Virus record (IMG/VR): IMGVR_UViG_3300037541_000871
Coordinates: 1 to 38,893 of that record
DNA: 38,893 bases
Origin: a virus
Direction: 5' to 3' (one strand)
Shown: positions 14,953 to 23,290 of the stretch, piece by piece
How positions within the stretch are numbered: the stretch's first letter is position 1
How the letters are laid out: every line of letters begins with the position of its first letter
Notes under the pieces: generated by a model
What the model was told of the DNA's origin: nothing
Seen by the model: the letters and a program-made list of their open reading frames with translations, nothing else
The model's database searches: none
Made by a program: the position numbers and the translations under genes

Positions 14953-15728
14953 ATGATCCACTACCGTATTCGACTACCGCTTAGCAAAGCCGCCCCGGGT
15001 GGATTTCCTGACGAAAAGGTTTGGAAATCCATCGGCCTGGGGCATTTGCTGCCGATCCGTCTCACGGGCCAATGGCCCATCGTCGAAGAATCGGAAAACT
15101 GTTTTCGATTCAGTCGATGGCAGGCGGAGGAACCGGTCGATTGGTACGTGATCAACAGCGAGGTCGAAATTGGGTTTGCCAAATCGACGCCCGGACCGTT
15201 GTTCCTGCAACGTGAAACGATCATCCCCGGCATTCCACTACCGGACGACTACGGCAACGAGTGGATGATGCCCAACGCTAACCCGCAGTCGCCCTATTGC
15301 TCGATCCCCAAAGAGGTCCAATGGTCGCCGACCGGCCCGTCGTTGATTCACGACAACGCGTATCGGCCCGTGATCGACATGTGTGTCGAGATCCTCGAAG
15401 CCGTCATGTCGCGGCCCACGTTGGATTTTATTTGGTCGGCGGAACAAGCGTTGCGGATCTTGCAAATCAACTACCGGATCGCGGCCCCGGAACTGTACGC
15501 ACTGTCGCAACGAAAGGCCAATCCGCTGACCAAGGAGTTTTCCGCGGCCATTGTGTTGTGGTTTATCGATCACCGCTTGGCGATGGACATTCAAAAAAAA
15601 AAGCTACCCGCCGCGTGAGGCTATTTGAGGCCTGGCGGTCGGGCCTACTGCCCGACTATCGGCCCGGCCCCATGGCGTTATACCTAGCAACCGAGACGAA
15701 CCGCGATGTCAGTCGTACAGAAGTTTGA
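14953..15728 (+). CDS. Tail assembly chaperone with probable -1 frameshift (short form ends 15618)
   Basis: The zero-frame product is 221 residues (14953-15618). Four codons before its stop lies a run of ten A at 15593-15602, encoding QKKK. A -1 slip there avoids the stop and adds 41 residues (from ATRRVRLFEAW to DVSRTEV), ending at 15728 inside the first codons of the tape-measure gene, for a 258-residue long form. This is the classic G/GT arrangement in siphophages: a short and a frameshifted chaperone made from the gene directly before the tape measure. The sequence itself is not clearly homologous to lambda G. Function inferred from order, the slippery run and the open -1 frame. Confidence 0.65.
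15593..15602 (+). other. Slippery A10 run, candidate -1 programmed frameshift site
   Basis: Ten consecutive A after CATTC, within A-AAA-AAA context in the zero frame. The zero frame stops at 15616-15618; the -1 frame is open to 15728. No obvious strong pseudoknot follows, but a GC-rich stretch (GCTACCCGCCGCGTGAGGC) does. An RNA-polymerase slippage mechanism at this run is also possible. Confidence 0.6.
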
Positions 15729-17160
15729 TGCCGACACGGGAGCCGTCGAGCGGGCCTTGGAAAAGGTCCAGCAAAAATACGACGCGCTCCTGCATCGCAT
15801 GAAGAAGATGGGCGAAACGTCGCAACAGGGCAGCGACATTGCCATGGCGGGGTTTGACAAACTCGGCACAACCTTAACAAACATTGCCGCAGGCTACATT
15901 TCCCTGCAATCCACGGTCGAAGTTCTCAATCGGGAATACGAACGACAGATCCGCCTACAGGAAAAGATCCACGGCACAAACATGACCGTGGCCCAAAGCC
16001 AAGGCAACGTGATCAAGATGATGGGGAACGCCACCCAAAACGACGTCACCAAGTTTTTCGACAAACTGAACGCCATCCAAACCGCGTCCAAGTTTTCCGA
16101 CATTGTCCCAATCAACCAAGCGGCCGGCAACATTCTATCGGCGACGGGCGGCGATCGCGAAGTCACCGCGCAAATTCTGGCGGCGGCTGCCCCATTGTTT
16201 CGCGACGATCCAAGTAGCCTGCCAATGTTTGGTGGTGCGGTCGGCGACATCATGTCGGCCACGGGCGGCACGGCCCAAGAAAGCGCGGCGCTTGCCTTGG
16301 CCGGTACCCAAGGAGCCCGTATTGAAAACCTGGGCGCATTCAAGCATGTGGCGTCCGCAGTCATGGGGGCACAGGCCCACACTGGCCTGCCCGGCCAGCA
16401 ATCCGCCGAGGAAATGATGGCCATGTTCGGCACACTGTCGCGACGCACGGGCGACGCGGAAGGCTCACAAACCAAAACCGCCGTGCTGCGAATGAGCAAA
16501 GTGCTGGAGGAATTCGGCGGCGAAGGCAACACCCTGGAACGACTGACCCGCGTTCAAGAGGAACTGGCGGCTGGCCGCATCAAAGAATCAGCCCTGATCC
16601 AAGGTTTCGAAGGATCATCCCAAGGCATCGCCCGCATGTTGTTCCGCGGTGACGCGACCGTCAACGAAGACCTTCGCAAAACGATCGCCTCCACCAAGGC
16701 CTCGCCCGAAGCCTACCGTCAATTGGTGTCCAACCTCGACGGTGGCACACCACAATTGCAAATGTTTGCGATGCAATCGGCCAGCGAAGCCGCAGTCCAA
16801 CAAGCCGCATTGTCACCTGGCGGAGCGACGGACGCCCTGTTGGAGCAAGGCCGCAAGGTCCACGACACGGCGTTGGATAGTTTGGGCCGCACGTCGGGAG
16901 CCCACTTCCGCATCCCGATCATGGATCGCATGTATGGGCCAATCGACGAAATCAATATGAAGTTGGAACGGCTCGAGCGAACCCGTGGGTACTATGCGGA
17001 CCGCGAGGCCGAGGGCCAAGCGCCGACCGCTCGCGACCAATCCGACATGGCCATGTTGGACCGACAAATCGCGTTGCTTCGCGAAATCCGCGACAACCTT
17101 CGCACGCAACGCCAATCCGACCCCCGCACCGCCGCATCCACCCAGGCAGAAAGGGACTAG
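15706..17160 (+). CDS. Tape measure protein, short
   Basis: 484 residues, ATG at 15706 overlapping the long chaperone form. Mostly helical with N-terminal coiled-coil-type repeats (ERALEKVQQKYDALLHRMKKM), a Gly/Ala-rich middle with several AxxGxxxSATGG-type segments (NILSATGG at about 142, DIMSATGG at about 183), and a helical, charged C-terminus (RQIALLREIRDNLRTQ). These are features of tape measure proteins, which set tail length by about 1.5 angstrom per residue; 484 residues would imply a tail near 70 nm. It is short for a siphophage. The position after a frameshifting gene supports the call. Confidence 0.7.
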   Translation: MSVVQKFDADTGAVERALEKVQQKYDALLHRMKKMGETSQQGSDIAMAGFDKLGTTLTNIAAGYISLQSTVEVLNREYERQIRLQEKIHGTNMTVAQSQGNVIKMMGNATQNDVTKFFDKLNAIQTASKFSDIVPINQAAGNILSATGGDREVTAQILAAAAPLFRDDPSSLPMFGGAVGDIMSATGGTAQESAALALAGTQGARIENLGAFKHVASAVMGAQAHTGLPGQQSAEEMMAMFGTLSRRTGDAEGSQTKTAVLRMSKVLEEFGGEGNTLERLTRVQEELAAGRIKESALIQGFEGSSQGIARMLFRGDATVNEDLRKTIASTKASPEAYRQLVSNLDGGTPQLQMFAMQSASEAAVQQAALSPGGATDALLEQGRKVHDTALDSLGRTSGAHFRIPIMDRMYGPIDEINMKLERLERTRGYYADREAEGQAPTARDQSDMAMLDRQIALLREIRDNLRTQRQSDPRTAASTQAERD

Positions 17161-17163
17161 CGC

Positions 17164-17568
17164 ATGAGTACCTACAGCCTGGGGACCTTCTCCTTTGTGT
17201 CCATGTCCATCCCGCCCCGGCGATCCTGCCAACAGGCCGAGACCGAGGTCCGGCCCGGCATGGACGGACACGCTATTTTCTTCACCGGAATCCGCGGCGA
17301 CGAATTCGAAGTACAAACCTTCGTCAACGTCGTCAGCCCCGCCACCCCCGAATCCGTAGCCCACGCCTACGTGGCCGCCAAAAACGCCCTGGCCACGTTG
17401 GTCTACAACGGCGTCGCCGAGGCGAACTTCTACCAGATCCTCGACGTGCAAATCGTCGACGCGTCCCGAGTGGTCGGAGCCGTGGGCGGACTCAGTGGCA
17501 CGACGGTCGGCCGAGTGATCGCGAACTGGCGATTGATCCACACCCAAGTGGAGGTCCCGGAAGAATAA
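17164..17568 (+). CDS. Hypothetical tail protein after the tape measure
   Basis: 134 residues from the ATG at 17164, three bases after the tape-measure stop. Beta-rich start (YSLGTFSFVSMSIPPRR), an RPGMDGHAIFFTGIRGDEFEVQTF segment and a VAKNA-type helix in the middle, and a strand-rich C-terminus. Genes in this place often encode distal-tail or tail-tip proteins, or small proteins that bind the tape-measure end. No family is recognised. The next gene follows after three bases. Confidence 0.5.
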   Translation: MSTYSLGTFSFVSMSIPPRRSCQQAETEVRPGMDGHAIFFTGIRGDEFEVQTFVNVVSPATPESVAHAYVAAKNALATLVYNGVAEANFYQILDVQIVDASRVVGAVGGLSGTTVGRVIANWRLIHTQVEVPEE

Positions 17569-17571
17569 CCT

Positions 17572-19737
17572 ATGCCACCCATCACTATCCCAGCGGACGA
17601 CAGCGGCCGGATCATCAACAGACAACGAGTCTACACCAAGACATCGTGGGCCGCTGAATGGACCCTGCAACCGGCCGTTGTGTGTTTGGATTGCCAATGG
17701 GCCGCTGCCCCGACCATCCCGTCCGCATCGTTCTACTACCGGTACGGCGTCGCCGTCAAAAACAACACCGCGCTGAACGTGTGGAACAAATTCACGTTGC
17801 CCACTTACGGCTACGTCAAAGTAGAATTCGACACGTTTGATTTGTCGCTGCCCACGGATGATGAAGACTACGAAACCACAATCACCTGGCACGGCGTGGT
17901 GGTCTCCAAAGAAGACATGCCGCACGGGGATCAAGTGATCTTCGACGCGGCCCCGCGAGAATCAGGAACGCAAACCTTCCGGGCCGTTGGCTTTGAATAC
18001 TTGCTCGATCGCCACTACGTCAACGACGCCTGGGCCAAGGAAGAAGACAAAGACCCGGAACGGCTCCTATCCGCTCCAATCTTCAACCATAGGCAACAAC
18101 CCAACCGCACCACCGGGACGACGTTTACCAATGACCAAGGCATCACCTCCTCCCTGTTTTTTATTCCGACCAATGGCGGCACCGAAACACCGGAAGATTG
18201 GTCCACCCGCGACATCGTCCGCTACTTGTTGGCGTGGTCCACACCGCTCAACGACGCGGACGAACTCAAGCTCCCGTTCCAATTACTCGACACGGACACG
18301 ATCCTGCCGACGTGGGACAAGCCGGAATTTTCGCCCGAGGGCCAACGCCTGTTGGTCCTACTTAACAGCCTGATCTCCCGCCAACGTGGTCTGTCCTACT
18401 ATTGCCGTGTCGACGATGGCGGCGAAGACCAAGACGACGTGATTTCCGTGATCCCGTTTTCTTTGCGGGCCTCGACGGCGTCCGCCGGATCGCTCGGGAC
18501 CTGGGCGGCCAACGGCGACAAGATCGACGTCGACTTGCGGTACGTTCGCGGGGTCTCGATCGCCGACGATGGCCACAATCGATTCGACCGCGTCCGAGTG
18601 GTCGGGGGTCGCGTGATCTATTGCTGGACCTTGGGTGCCACGGATGCCTGGACCCAACGAGTCAATGGCTGGACCTCAGCCCAACAGACGCTCTACGAAG
18701 ACGGCCTCGGCGATCACGCCGACTACGCTGGTTGGTCGGACGGCAAACAAAAGATCATCGACTCGTTGAACCTGGCCGGGCCACAGATCAAAGATGTGTA
18801 CAGCCGCTACCAACTGTCCGATTTGATTCACCCACTAGTGACCAACTTCCCGCCGATCGATACGCCAACGGCCACCGGCTCGGGCGTCTCGCCGCAAATG
18901 CGATACTATTTCCAGCGGCCCATTCTGCCATTTGTGCCGCTCAACGTCGGCGTGTCTTATGCGACCGACGGTGATTTCGATTGGGACCAACCCTACGATT
19001 CACCCGTCCCCTACGCGACCACCGCGATCGACGGCACGAACGTGGCCTTCGACATGCGATACACCGGCATCGCCAACACGCAAGAAGCGACCGCCGACAA
19101 ACTCCGCTTCACGGCCAACGTGGTGGCCACCGGCAACCCGCGAGAGTTCCAGCTGTTGATCAACGGCACCCTGCCCCACTTGGTCGGCTGGGGCGGAACG
19201 GCGGCGGTGACTCGCGATTTCGGCGACGCGCCCGGTGTGGAAATTTCCCGCCTGACGTTGGCGATGGAGTCGGACGAACGGACCGAGGTGATCGTTGACA
19301 CGGGGAACGAAGTCGACGCGATCCGGGAAAAGCGGATCGAGATCGGGGATCGATACCGCGCGGTGTTTCTCTGCAAGAATACGATTAGCGGGATCAAACA
19401 AGACCTGACCACCGGCCAAGATCCCACCAAATACGACACCAACGCCACGGCCCGCCTGATCCGCGACGATCGCCCGTACATGGAATCGATCGCCTCGGCC
19501 GCCGCCGCGTGGTACAGCGAGGACCGACGGTCGTTGAACTGGGCGACGTTGGTCCCATCCTCCAATTTCGAAATCGGGCAAATGATCGTTGCCTTGCAAG
19601 TGACAGACTCGACGACCCTGACCTGCAATTCCTGCATCACCGCGATCAGCATGAAGACCGGCATCACGGACCACCGCGGAATGCCGGTCACCCGCTGGGA
19701 GTACCAAACCCAATTTGCGGAGCTTGATTTCGGATGA
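17572..19737 (+). CDS. Large tail-tip/baseplate hub candidate
   Basis: 721 residues, the largest tail gene besides the protease-capsid fusion. It follows the tape measure by one small gene, where siphophages place the tail-tip hub. The N-terminal part is beta-rich (FYYRYGVAVKNNTALNVWNKF, TITWHGVVVSKEDMPHGDQ). The central part resembles hub proteins in mixing helices and strands (RYLLAWSTPLNDADELKL, LLVLLNSLISRQRGLSYYC). The C-terminal region has NWATLVPSSNFEIGQMIVAL, and no peptidase or lysozyme motif is evident. It overlaps the next gene by four bases. Function inferred from place and size; family not recognised. Confidence 0.55.
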   Translation: MPPITIPADDSGRIINRQRVYTKTSWAAEWTLQPAVVCLDCQWAAAPTIPSASFYYRYGVAVKNNTALNVWNKFTLPTYGYVKVEFDTFDLSLPTDDEDYETTITWHGVVVSKEDMPHGDQVIFDAAPRESGTQTFRAVGFEYLLDRHYVNDAWAKEEDKDPERLLSAPIFNHRQQPNRTTGTTFTNDQGITSSLFFIPTNGGTETPEDWSTRDIVRYLLAWSTPLNDADELKLPFQLLDTDTILPTWDKPEFSPEGQRLLVLLNSLISRQRGLSYYCRVDDGGEDQDDVISVIPFSLRASTASAGSLGTWAANGDKIDVDLRYVRGVSIADDGHNRFDRVRVVGGRVIYCWTLGATDAWTQRVNGWTSAQQTLYEDGLGDHADYAGWSDGKQKIIDSLNLAGPQIKDVYSRYQLSDLIHPLVTNFPPIDTPTATGSGVSPQMRYYFQRPILPFVPLNVGVSYATDGDFDWDQPYDSPVPYATTAIDGTNVAFDMRYTGIANTQEATADKLRFTANVVATGNPREFQLLINGTLPHLVGWGGTAAVTRDFGDAPGVEISRLTLAMESDERTEVIVDTGNEVDAIREKRIEIGDRYRAVFLCKNTISGIKQDLTTGQDPTKYDTNATARLIRDDRPYMESIASAAAAWYSEDRRSLNWATLVPSSNFEIGQMIVALQVTDSTTLTCNSCITAISMKTGITDHRGMPVTRWEYQTQFAELDFG

Positions 19738-20219
19738 ACCATTTCTCGATCGATCACGGCACCCAACCCGGTAACGAAACGCGGATTCGCAACCTAGAAT
19801 CCACAGCCCAAGCGTTGTCGCGGCAAGTGTCCACGATGCTGGAAATGCTCCGCGCCAATCAACGCTACGGCGGCGGCGGTGGCGGTGCCAACATCATCGT
19901 TGCTCGCGTGCAACAAGCCGTGACGGAAATCGACGATGTGTTTGATGCGACGGTGGCGGCAGTGATGTTAGGGACTGGCCCAGCGGTCGACACGGAAATA
20001 GAGGTTGATAATCTTGATAGTGGTTTGATTGATGAAGATCACGTCGGCAACATTGAAGGGGCTTATCGTGCGACTGGGACGACGGGCGAAGAAGTGTTTA
20101 TCTTGCTCAAGGGAATGACTGTCTATTGTTTTCAAGGAAACGATGGGCGGTGGAAGGTGTTCCAATCGGGCGGCGCGTTTTCCATAACGGAAGGGGGCGG
20201 CGTCGAAGTGCCGCCATAA
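19734..20219 (+). CDS. Tail-tip/fibre protein with N-terminal coiled coil
   Basis: 161 residues. A helical coiled-coil-like segment (ETRIRNLESTAQALSRQVSTML, about 14-35, heptad-like) is followed by a Gly-rich hinge (RYGGGGGGAN) and a beta-rich C-terminal domain ending VFQSGGAFSITEGGGVEVPP. This coil-hinge-strand layout is common in small trimeric fibre or baseplate proteins. The base composition changes near 19950: the first part is C-rich like the upstream genes, the rest is more T/G-rich, suggesting a mosaic join inside the gene. Confidence 0.55.
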   Translation: MNHFSIDHGTQPGNETRIRNLESTAQALSRQVSTMLEMLRANQRYGGGGGGANIIVARVQQAVTEIDDVFDATVAAVMLGTGPAVDTEIEVDNLDSGLIDEDHVGNIEGAYRATGTTGEEVFILLKGMTVYCFQGNDGRWKVFQSGGAFSITEGGGVEVPP

Positions 20220-20222
20220 GCT

Positions 20223-20549
20223 ATGACGACCACCAACATCATCAACACGAATCCCGTTCGCGAGAATCGCGGCACGACAATCGTGTACCAATTCAACTGG
20301 CGGAACCCCGACAAGTCGTTGAAGAATTTGACCGGATACACCGCGTCATTGATGGACGTTTCAACGGAAATTGCGGACTTCCTGACCGTCGTGATCACGA
20401 ACGCCTCGACCGGGTTGATCACCTGGACGTTGGCGTGGGACGATTCGCTCGGCCAATCACCCGAAACCAAATACATGTTTCGCGTTCTGTTGACCCACGC
20501 CACCGACACACCACGATCCACGAATTTGTTCGAGGTGACTTATCAATGA
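20223..20549 (+). CDS. BppU-N-like small baseplate domain protein
   Basis: 108 residues, ATG at 20223. The pattern of an early RGTTIVYQFNWRN, a central LKNLTGYTASLMDVST and a final FRVLLTHATDTPRSTNLFEVTY follows the layout I know for BppU-type N-terminal domains of phage baseplates (force-like strand, LTG turn, final paired strands). These small Ig-like domains hold receptor-binding proteins on the tail tip. Match is by pattern only. The stop overlaps the following start (ATGA), so the two genes are probably translated together and may act as partner proteins. Confidence 0.55.
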   Translation: MTTTNIINTNPVRENRGTTIVYQFNWRNPDKSLKNLTGYTASLMDVSTEIADFLTVVITNASTGLITWTLAWDDSLGQSPETKYMFRVLLTHATDTPRSTNLFEVTYQ

Positions 20550-21244
20550 TCGCGGAAGTGACCTACTTGATGCCGCAAATCAAATCGACGCGGACCGTGG
20601 TTTTGTCCACGCCGTCGCTCGATGGCGGCGTCCAGGTCAAATCCGTGGATCGCGACAGCGGAACCTCCAACCCCATCCGCCAACGCCCAAACCTCGAGGT
20701 GTCCGTTGTCCACACCGGCACCATGTACTGGAGACCGTTTCGCTCCCAAATCGAAACCCCGTCCGGCGAAGTGGTTGAGGTTGTTGGAGAAGGCAGCGGC
20801 GTTGCATCGCTTGGCCTGACAGCCCAGGCCAGCGGTTTCACTACGAAATCGGGTTCTGGCCCGGCGTCTCTGGGGCTTACGGCGGAAGCCATTGGTTCCA
20901 AACCAAGCGGCGGAACTGGCGCGGCGGTCCTTGGACTATCGGCGACAGCGGAAGGCGAGGCCCCCGGTGTTGATAGTGCCGAGGGTAGCGGCGTGGCATC
21001 GCTTGGACTGACGGCCGAGGCCACCGGTTCGAAGCCGTCCAGTGGTTTTGCGTCGATGGCTTTGGGTCTCAATGCCGAAGCGGTCGGCTCGAAGCCAAGC
21101 GGCGGCTCGGGAACGGCGGCGATGCTGTTGAACGCCGAGGCGGAAGGCGAAGCACCGGCAGCCACGACATTCACCTACCTACGACCAAGCGGTACGGACA
21201 CTTATTTCAGGCCGGGCGGCGTGGACCAATACATTCAACCTTAG
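20546..21244 (+). CDS. Repeat-containing fibre protein
   Basis: 232 residues from the ATG at 20546 (ATGA overlap). The N-terminal 80 residues are beta-rich. Residues about 83-205 are six imperfect 18-22-residue units built on G-S-G-x-A-x-L-G-L-x-A-E-A-x-G-S-K-P-S-G (for example GSGPASLGLTAEAIGSKPSG and GSGVASLGLTAEATGSKPSS). A C-terminal tail reads FTYLRPSGTDTYFRPGG. The repeats look like a flexible or collagen-like spacer between a tail-binding head and a short C-terminal tip. The DNA repeats lie at 20792-21157 and could change number by recombination. Confidence 0.6.
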   Translation: MIAEVTYLMPQIKSTRTVVLSTPSLDGGVQVKSVDRDSGTSNPIRQRPNLEVSVVHTGTMYWRPFRSQIETPSGEVVEVVGEGSGVASLGLTAQASGFTTKSGSGPASLGLTAEAIGSKPSGGTGAAVLGLSATAEGEAPGVDSAEGSGVASLGLTAEATGSKPSSGFASMALGLNAEAVGSKPSGGSGTAAMLLNAEAEGEAPAATTFTYLRPSGTDTYFRPGGVDQYIQP

Positions 21245-21253
21245 GAGACTCAA

Positions 21254-21595
21254 ATGCCTTACGCAACAACCGCAATCAACCTAGCTCTGGACGCCATCAC
21301 TGTCGATCGCATCCGCTTGCACAGCGGAGACCCAGGAGCCGCAGGAACAGCCAACACCTTAGGGGCAGGCTTGTCCGCTGCCACGTTTAGCGCCGCATCC
21401 GGCGGCGAACGATTACTCGCCACCGATGTAACTGTCACGGGTCTAACCGGCTTGCAAACCGTGACCCATTTTTCATTGTGGCTCAACAGCGGCACCGTGT
21501 TCCGTGGCGGATTCGAAATCACGTCCGGCGACACGGAAGCCAATTCCGCTGGCGAATACACCCTAAAAGCCACTACCACAAAGATGACGAACTAA
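21254..21595 (+). CDS. Small tail-fibre-type protein with LHxGDPG motif
   Basis: 113 residues, ATG at 21254 after TTAGGAGACTCAA, one of the clearer ribosome sites here. The IRLHSGDPGAAGTANTLGAG stretch (about 20-39), followed by FSAASGGERLLATDVTV, a GLQTVTHFSLW core and a GTVFRGGFEI strand, is a pattern I know from small phage tail-fibre-associated proteins (Lhx[GS]DPG ... hfsLwda). Their function is thought to be in the fibre or its tip. The gene lies between a repeat-rich fibre gene and several beta-rich small genes in a receptor-binding cluster. Confidence 0.6.
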   Translation: MPYATTAINLALDAITVDRIRLHSGDPGAAGTANTLGAGLSAATFSAASGGERLLATDVTVTGLTGLQTVTHFSLWLNSGTVFRGGFEITSGDTEANSAGEYTLKATTTKMTN

Positions 21596-21596
21596 C

Positions 21597-22046
21597 ATGG
21601 CCGACCTAACTGTTACCAGCGCCGTCGATACGTTCATGGCGTCCAGCAACAAATCAGAAATGCGGACGAACATGGACGCTTCGTCCCGCACCCGCACGAT
21701 CACCGCCGTGATCGATGGCGGCGGTGTGGTGCTGACGACCGGCCTGAAGATTTTGCTACCGCAGATCCCAATCAGCGGCACGATCATTTCTTGGCGATTG
21801 GTAGCCGACGTTTCGGGATCTGTGGTGCTGGACATTTGGAAAACCAACGCGGCGGTTCCGACGAACTCCAACAGTATCACGGCGTCCGCCAAGCCAACAT
21901 TGTCCAGTCAACAAATTGCGACATCATCAACGCTCACGGGTTGGACAACTAGCATCGCGGTCAATGATGTGTTTGGGTTCGAGGTCGAAAGTGCAACGAC
22001 CGTCACCCGTGTGGTGCTTGTCCTTGAGATCCAGGAGACGCACTAA
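21597..22046 (+). CDS. Hypothetical fibre-region protein A
   Basis: 149 residues, ATG at 21597 immediately after the preceding stop. The N-terminus is an Ala/Ser/Thr-rich helix, then a beta sandwich-like pattern (TRTITAVIDGGGVVLTTGLK, ISWRLVADVSGSVVLDIW, VTRVVLVLEIQETH). The GSVVLDIWKTNAA segment followed by a FGFEVESATTVTRVVLVL end resembles the carbohydrate-binding-type tip domains found in many phage fibres, but no named family is certain. It ends directly on the next start. The next gene ends with a related SLTIGIQETQH motif, so the two may be distant duplicates. Confidence 0.5.
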   Translation: MADLTVTSAVDTFMASSNKSEMRTNMDASSRTRTITAVIDGGGVVLTTGLKILLPQIPISGTIISWRLVADVSGSVVLDIWKTNAAVPTNSNSITASAKPTLSSQQIATSSTLTGWTTSIAVNDVFGFEVESATTVTRVVLVLEIQETH

Positions 22047-22687
22047 TGGCAGTAACCCGCGTTTCAAGTCAGATCGCAAACGGTAACACTTTAACAATGC
22101 CCAGCCATCAGGCTGGCGATTTGATTATTGCGATAATTTATCGTCATGATTCGACATCATCCCCGAGCATTCCGTCTGGATGGCGGTTCAAAGGGTCGAG
22201 AAATGGAACAACTAGCAATATCAGACTTTACGAAAAAGTGGCCGAAAATAGTAGCGAAACATTTGGTACTTGGACAAATGCAACGCAGGTGGCTGCCGTA
22301 GTCTATCGATCAGACGCAAGCAAATTATTAACATCAACGGGTTACGCGGTATCTAGTGGGACATCAACGGCGATCAATTACACGTCGTTGAGTAATTCGT
22401 TGTTAGGCGAGGTATCGTCGTTTGTGCTAGGCGCGGCTGGCGTAAAAAGCAATTCAAGCAACGCTGAGGGAGCACCTAGTGGAATGACGAATATTGTCAA
22501 TGTGGCTGGTACAACGGATGGTGAGTTGACCGTGCACGACACAAATGCGGAAGTTTCTAACTGGTCAACCACCTCGTTTACCGCTTCAACAAGCGAAGTT
22601 TTTGCGTCTCTCACAATTGGGATTCAAGAAACACAACACGTGGTACCTACAGGTGGCAGTCCATCCTCATACGCTTTTTTTGGTTAG
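22046..22687 (+). CDS. Hypothetical fibre-region protein B
   Basis: 213 residues, ATG at 22046 overlapping the previous stop by one base. Beta-rich with a core of MPSHQAGDLIIAIIYRHDS, PSGWRFKGSRNGTTSNIRLYEK and AAVVYRSDASKLL, a pattern seen in small phage and bacterial beta-sandwich proteins with an N-terminal G-D-L-l-l strand. It ends with SLTIGIQETQH, close to the VLEIQETH end of the preceding protein. Its DNA is clearly more AT-rich and less C-biased than the tail genes before it, suggesting separate acquisition. No enzymatic motif is seen. Confidence 0.5.
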   Translation: MAVTRVSSQIANGNTLTMPSHQAGDLIIAIIYRHDSTSSPSIPSGWRFKGSRNGTTSNIRLYEKVAENSSETFGTWTNATQVAAVVYRSDASKLLTSTGYAVSSGTSTAINYTSLSNSLLGEVSSFVLGAAGVKSNSSNAEGAPSGMTNIVNVAGTTDGELTVHDTNAEVSNWSTTSFTASTSEVFASLTIGIQETQHVVPTGGSPSSYAFFG

Positions 22688-22696
22688 GAGTCGAAA

Positions 22697-23281
22697 ATGA
22701 ACCTTGGCGACGCAATTGCATTATCGGCGGCGGCTTTGACAGCTTATCAGGCGGGCGACGATGCCGCCTTGTTGATTGAACTGAACAAGCCATTGATCAA
22801 AACTAAAAACGCTCGTGGTGGTTTGGTCACGATGGCCGAAACGTCAGACGTTTTGGGTGTCGAATTGACCGCTGGATTTAACTTCACGATTCAATCGATT
22901 GTCGAGCAACTCAAGCAATCACCCAATGCCGCGGACCAAGCCCAAGCGTTGTACCTGTTCGACTTCCGCGAGCGGTTCTCCAAGTCAGACCTCGGCGTGG
23001 ATATGAGCAACGACACGCTGCGCGGGACACTCACGGCATTATTGACCCAAGCCGGTTGGACAACCCAGCAAATTGCTGGGGTCCTTGACCTTGGTGCCCG
23101 GATCATTTCGCCGATGCGACACAAGTTTGGCCGTGATGCCACCGAGGCCGATATTGTGCAGTATCGCGCCCGATCGGAATACGATCAACTTTGGCTCGAC
23201 AACGTGCAGCAAGCGTACAACCAAGGCGACCGGCAGGGGTTGATCGATGGATTAAGGGCCGTAGCGGAAGGGCTTGAGTAA
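22697..23281 (+). CDS. Helical hypothetical protein in the fibre cluster
   Basis: 194 residues, ATG at 22697 after GTTAGGAGTCGAAA, a recognisable ribosome site. Unlike its beta-rich neighbours it is almost wholly helical (LGDAIALSAAALTAYQAGDD, SIVEQLKQSPNAADQAQALY, TLRGTLTALLTQAGWTTQQIA, QAYNQGDRQGLIDGL). The mix of QAGDDAALLIELNKP and TLxxLxxAGWT repeats suggests a helical-repeat or chaperone-type protein, possibly a fibre-assembly factor. No family recognised. Confidence 0.5.
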   Translation: MNLGDAIALSAAALTAYQAGDDAALLIELNKPLIKTKNARGGLVTMAETSDVLGVELTAGFNFTIQSIVEQLKQSPNAADQAQALYLFDFRERFSKSDLGVDMSNDTLRGTLTALLTQAGWTTQQIAGVLDLGARIISPMRHKFGRDATEADIVQYRARSEYDQLWLDNVQQAYNQGDRQGLIDGLRAVAEGLE

Positions 23282-23290
23282 CACGTACGC

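Noticed and set aside
16813-17934. Open frame of 373 codons antisense to the tape measure and following genes
   Set aside because: Crosses three genuine genes on the other strand, no motif and no ribosome site.
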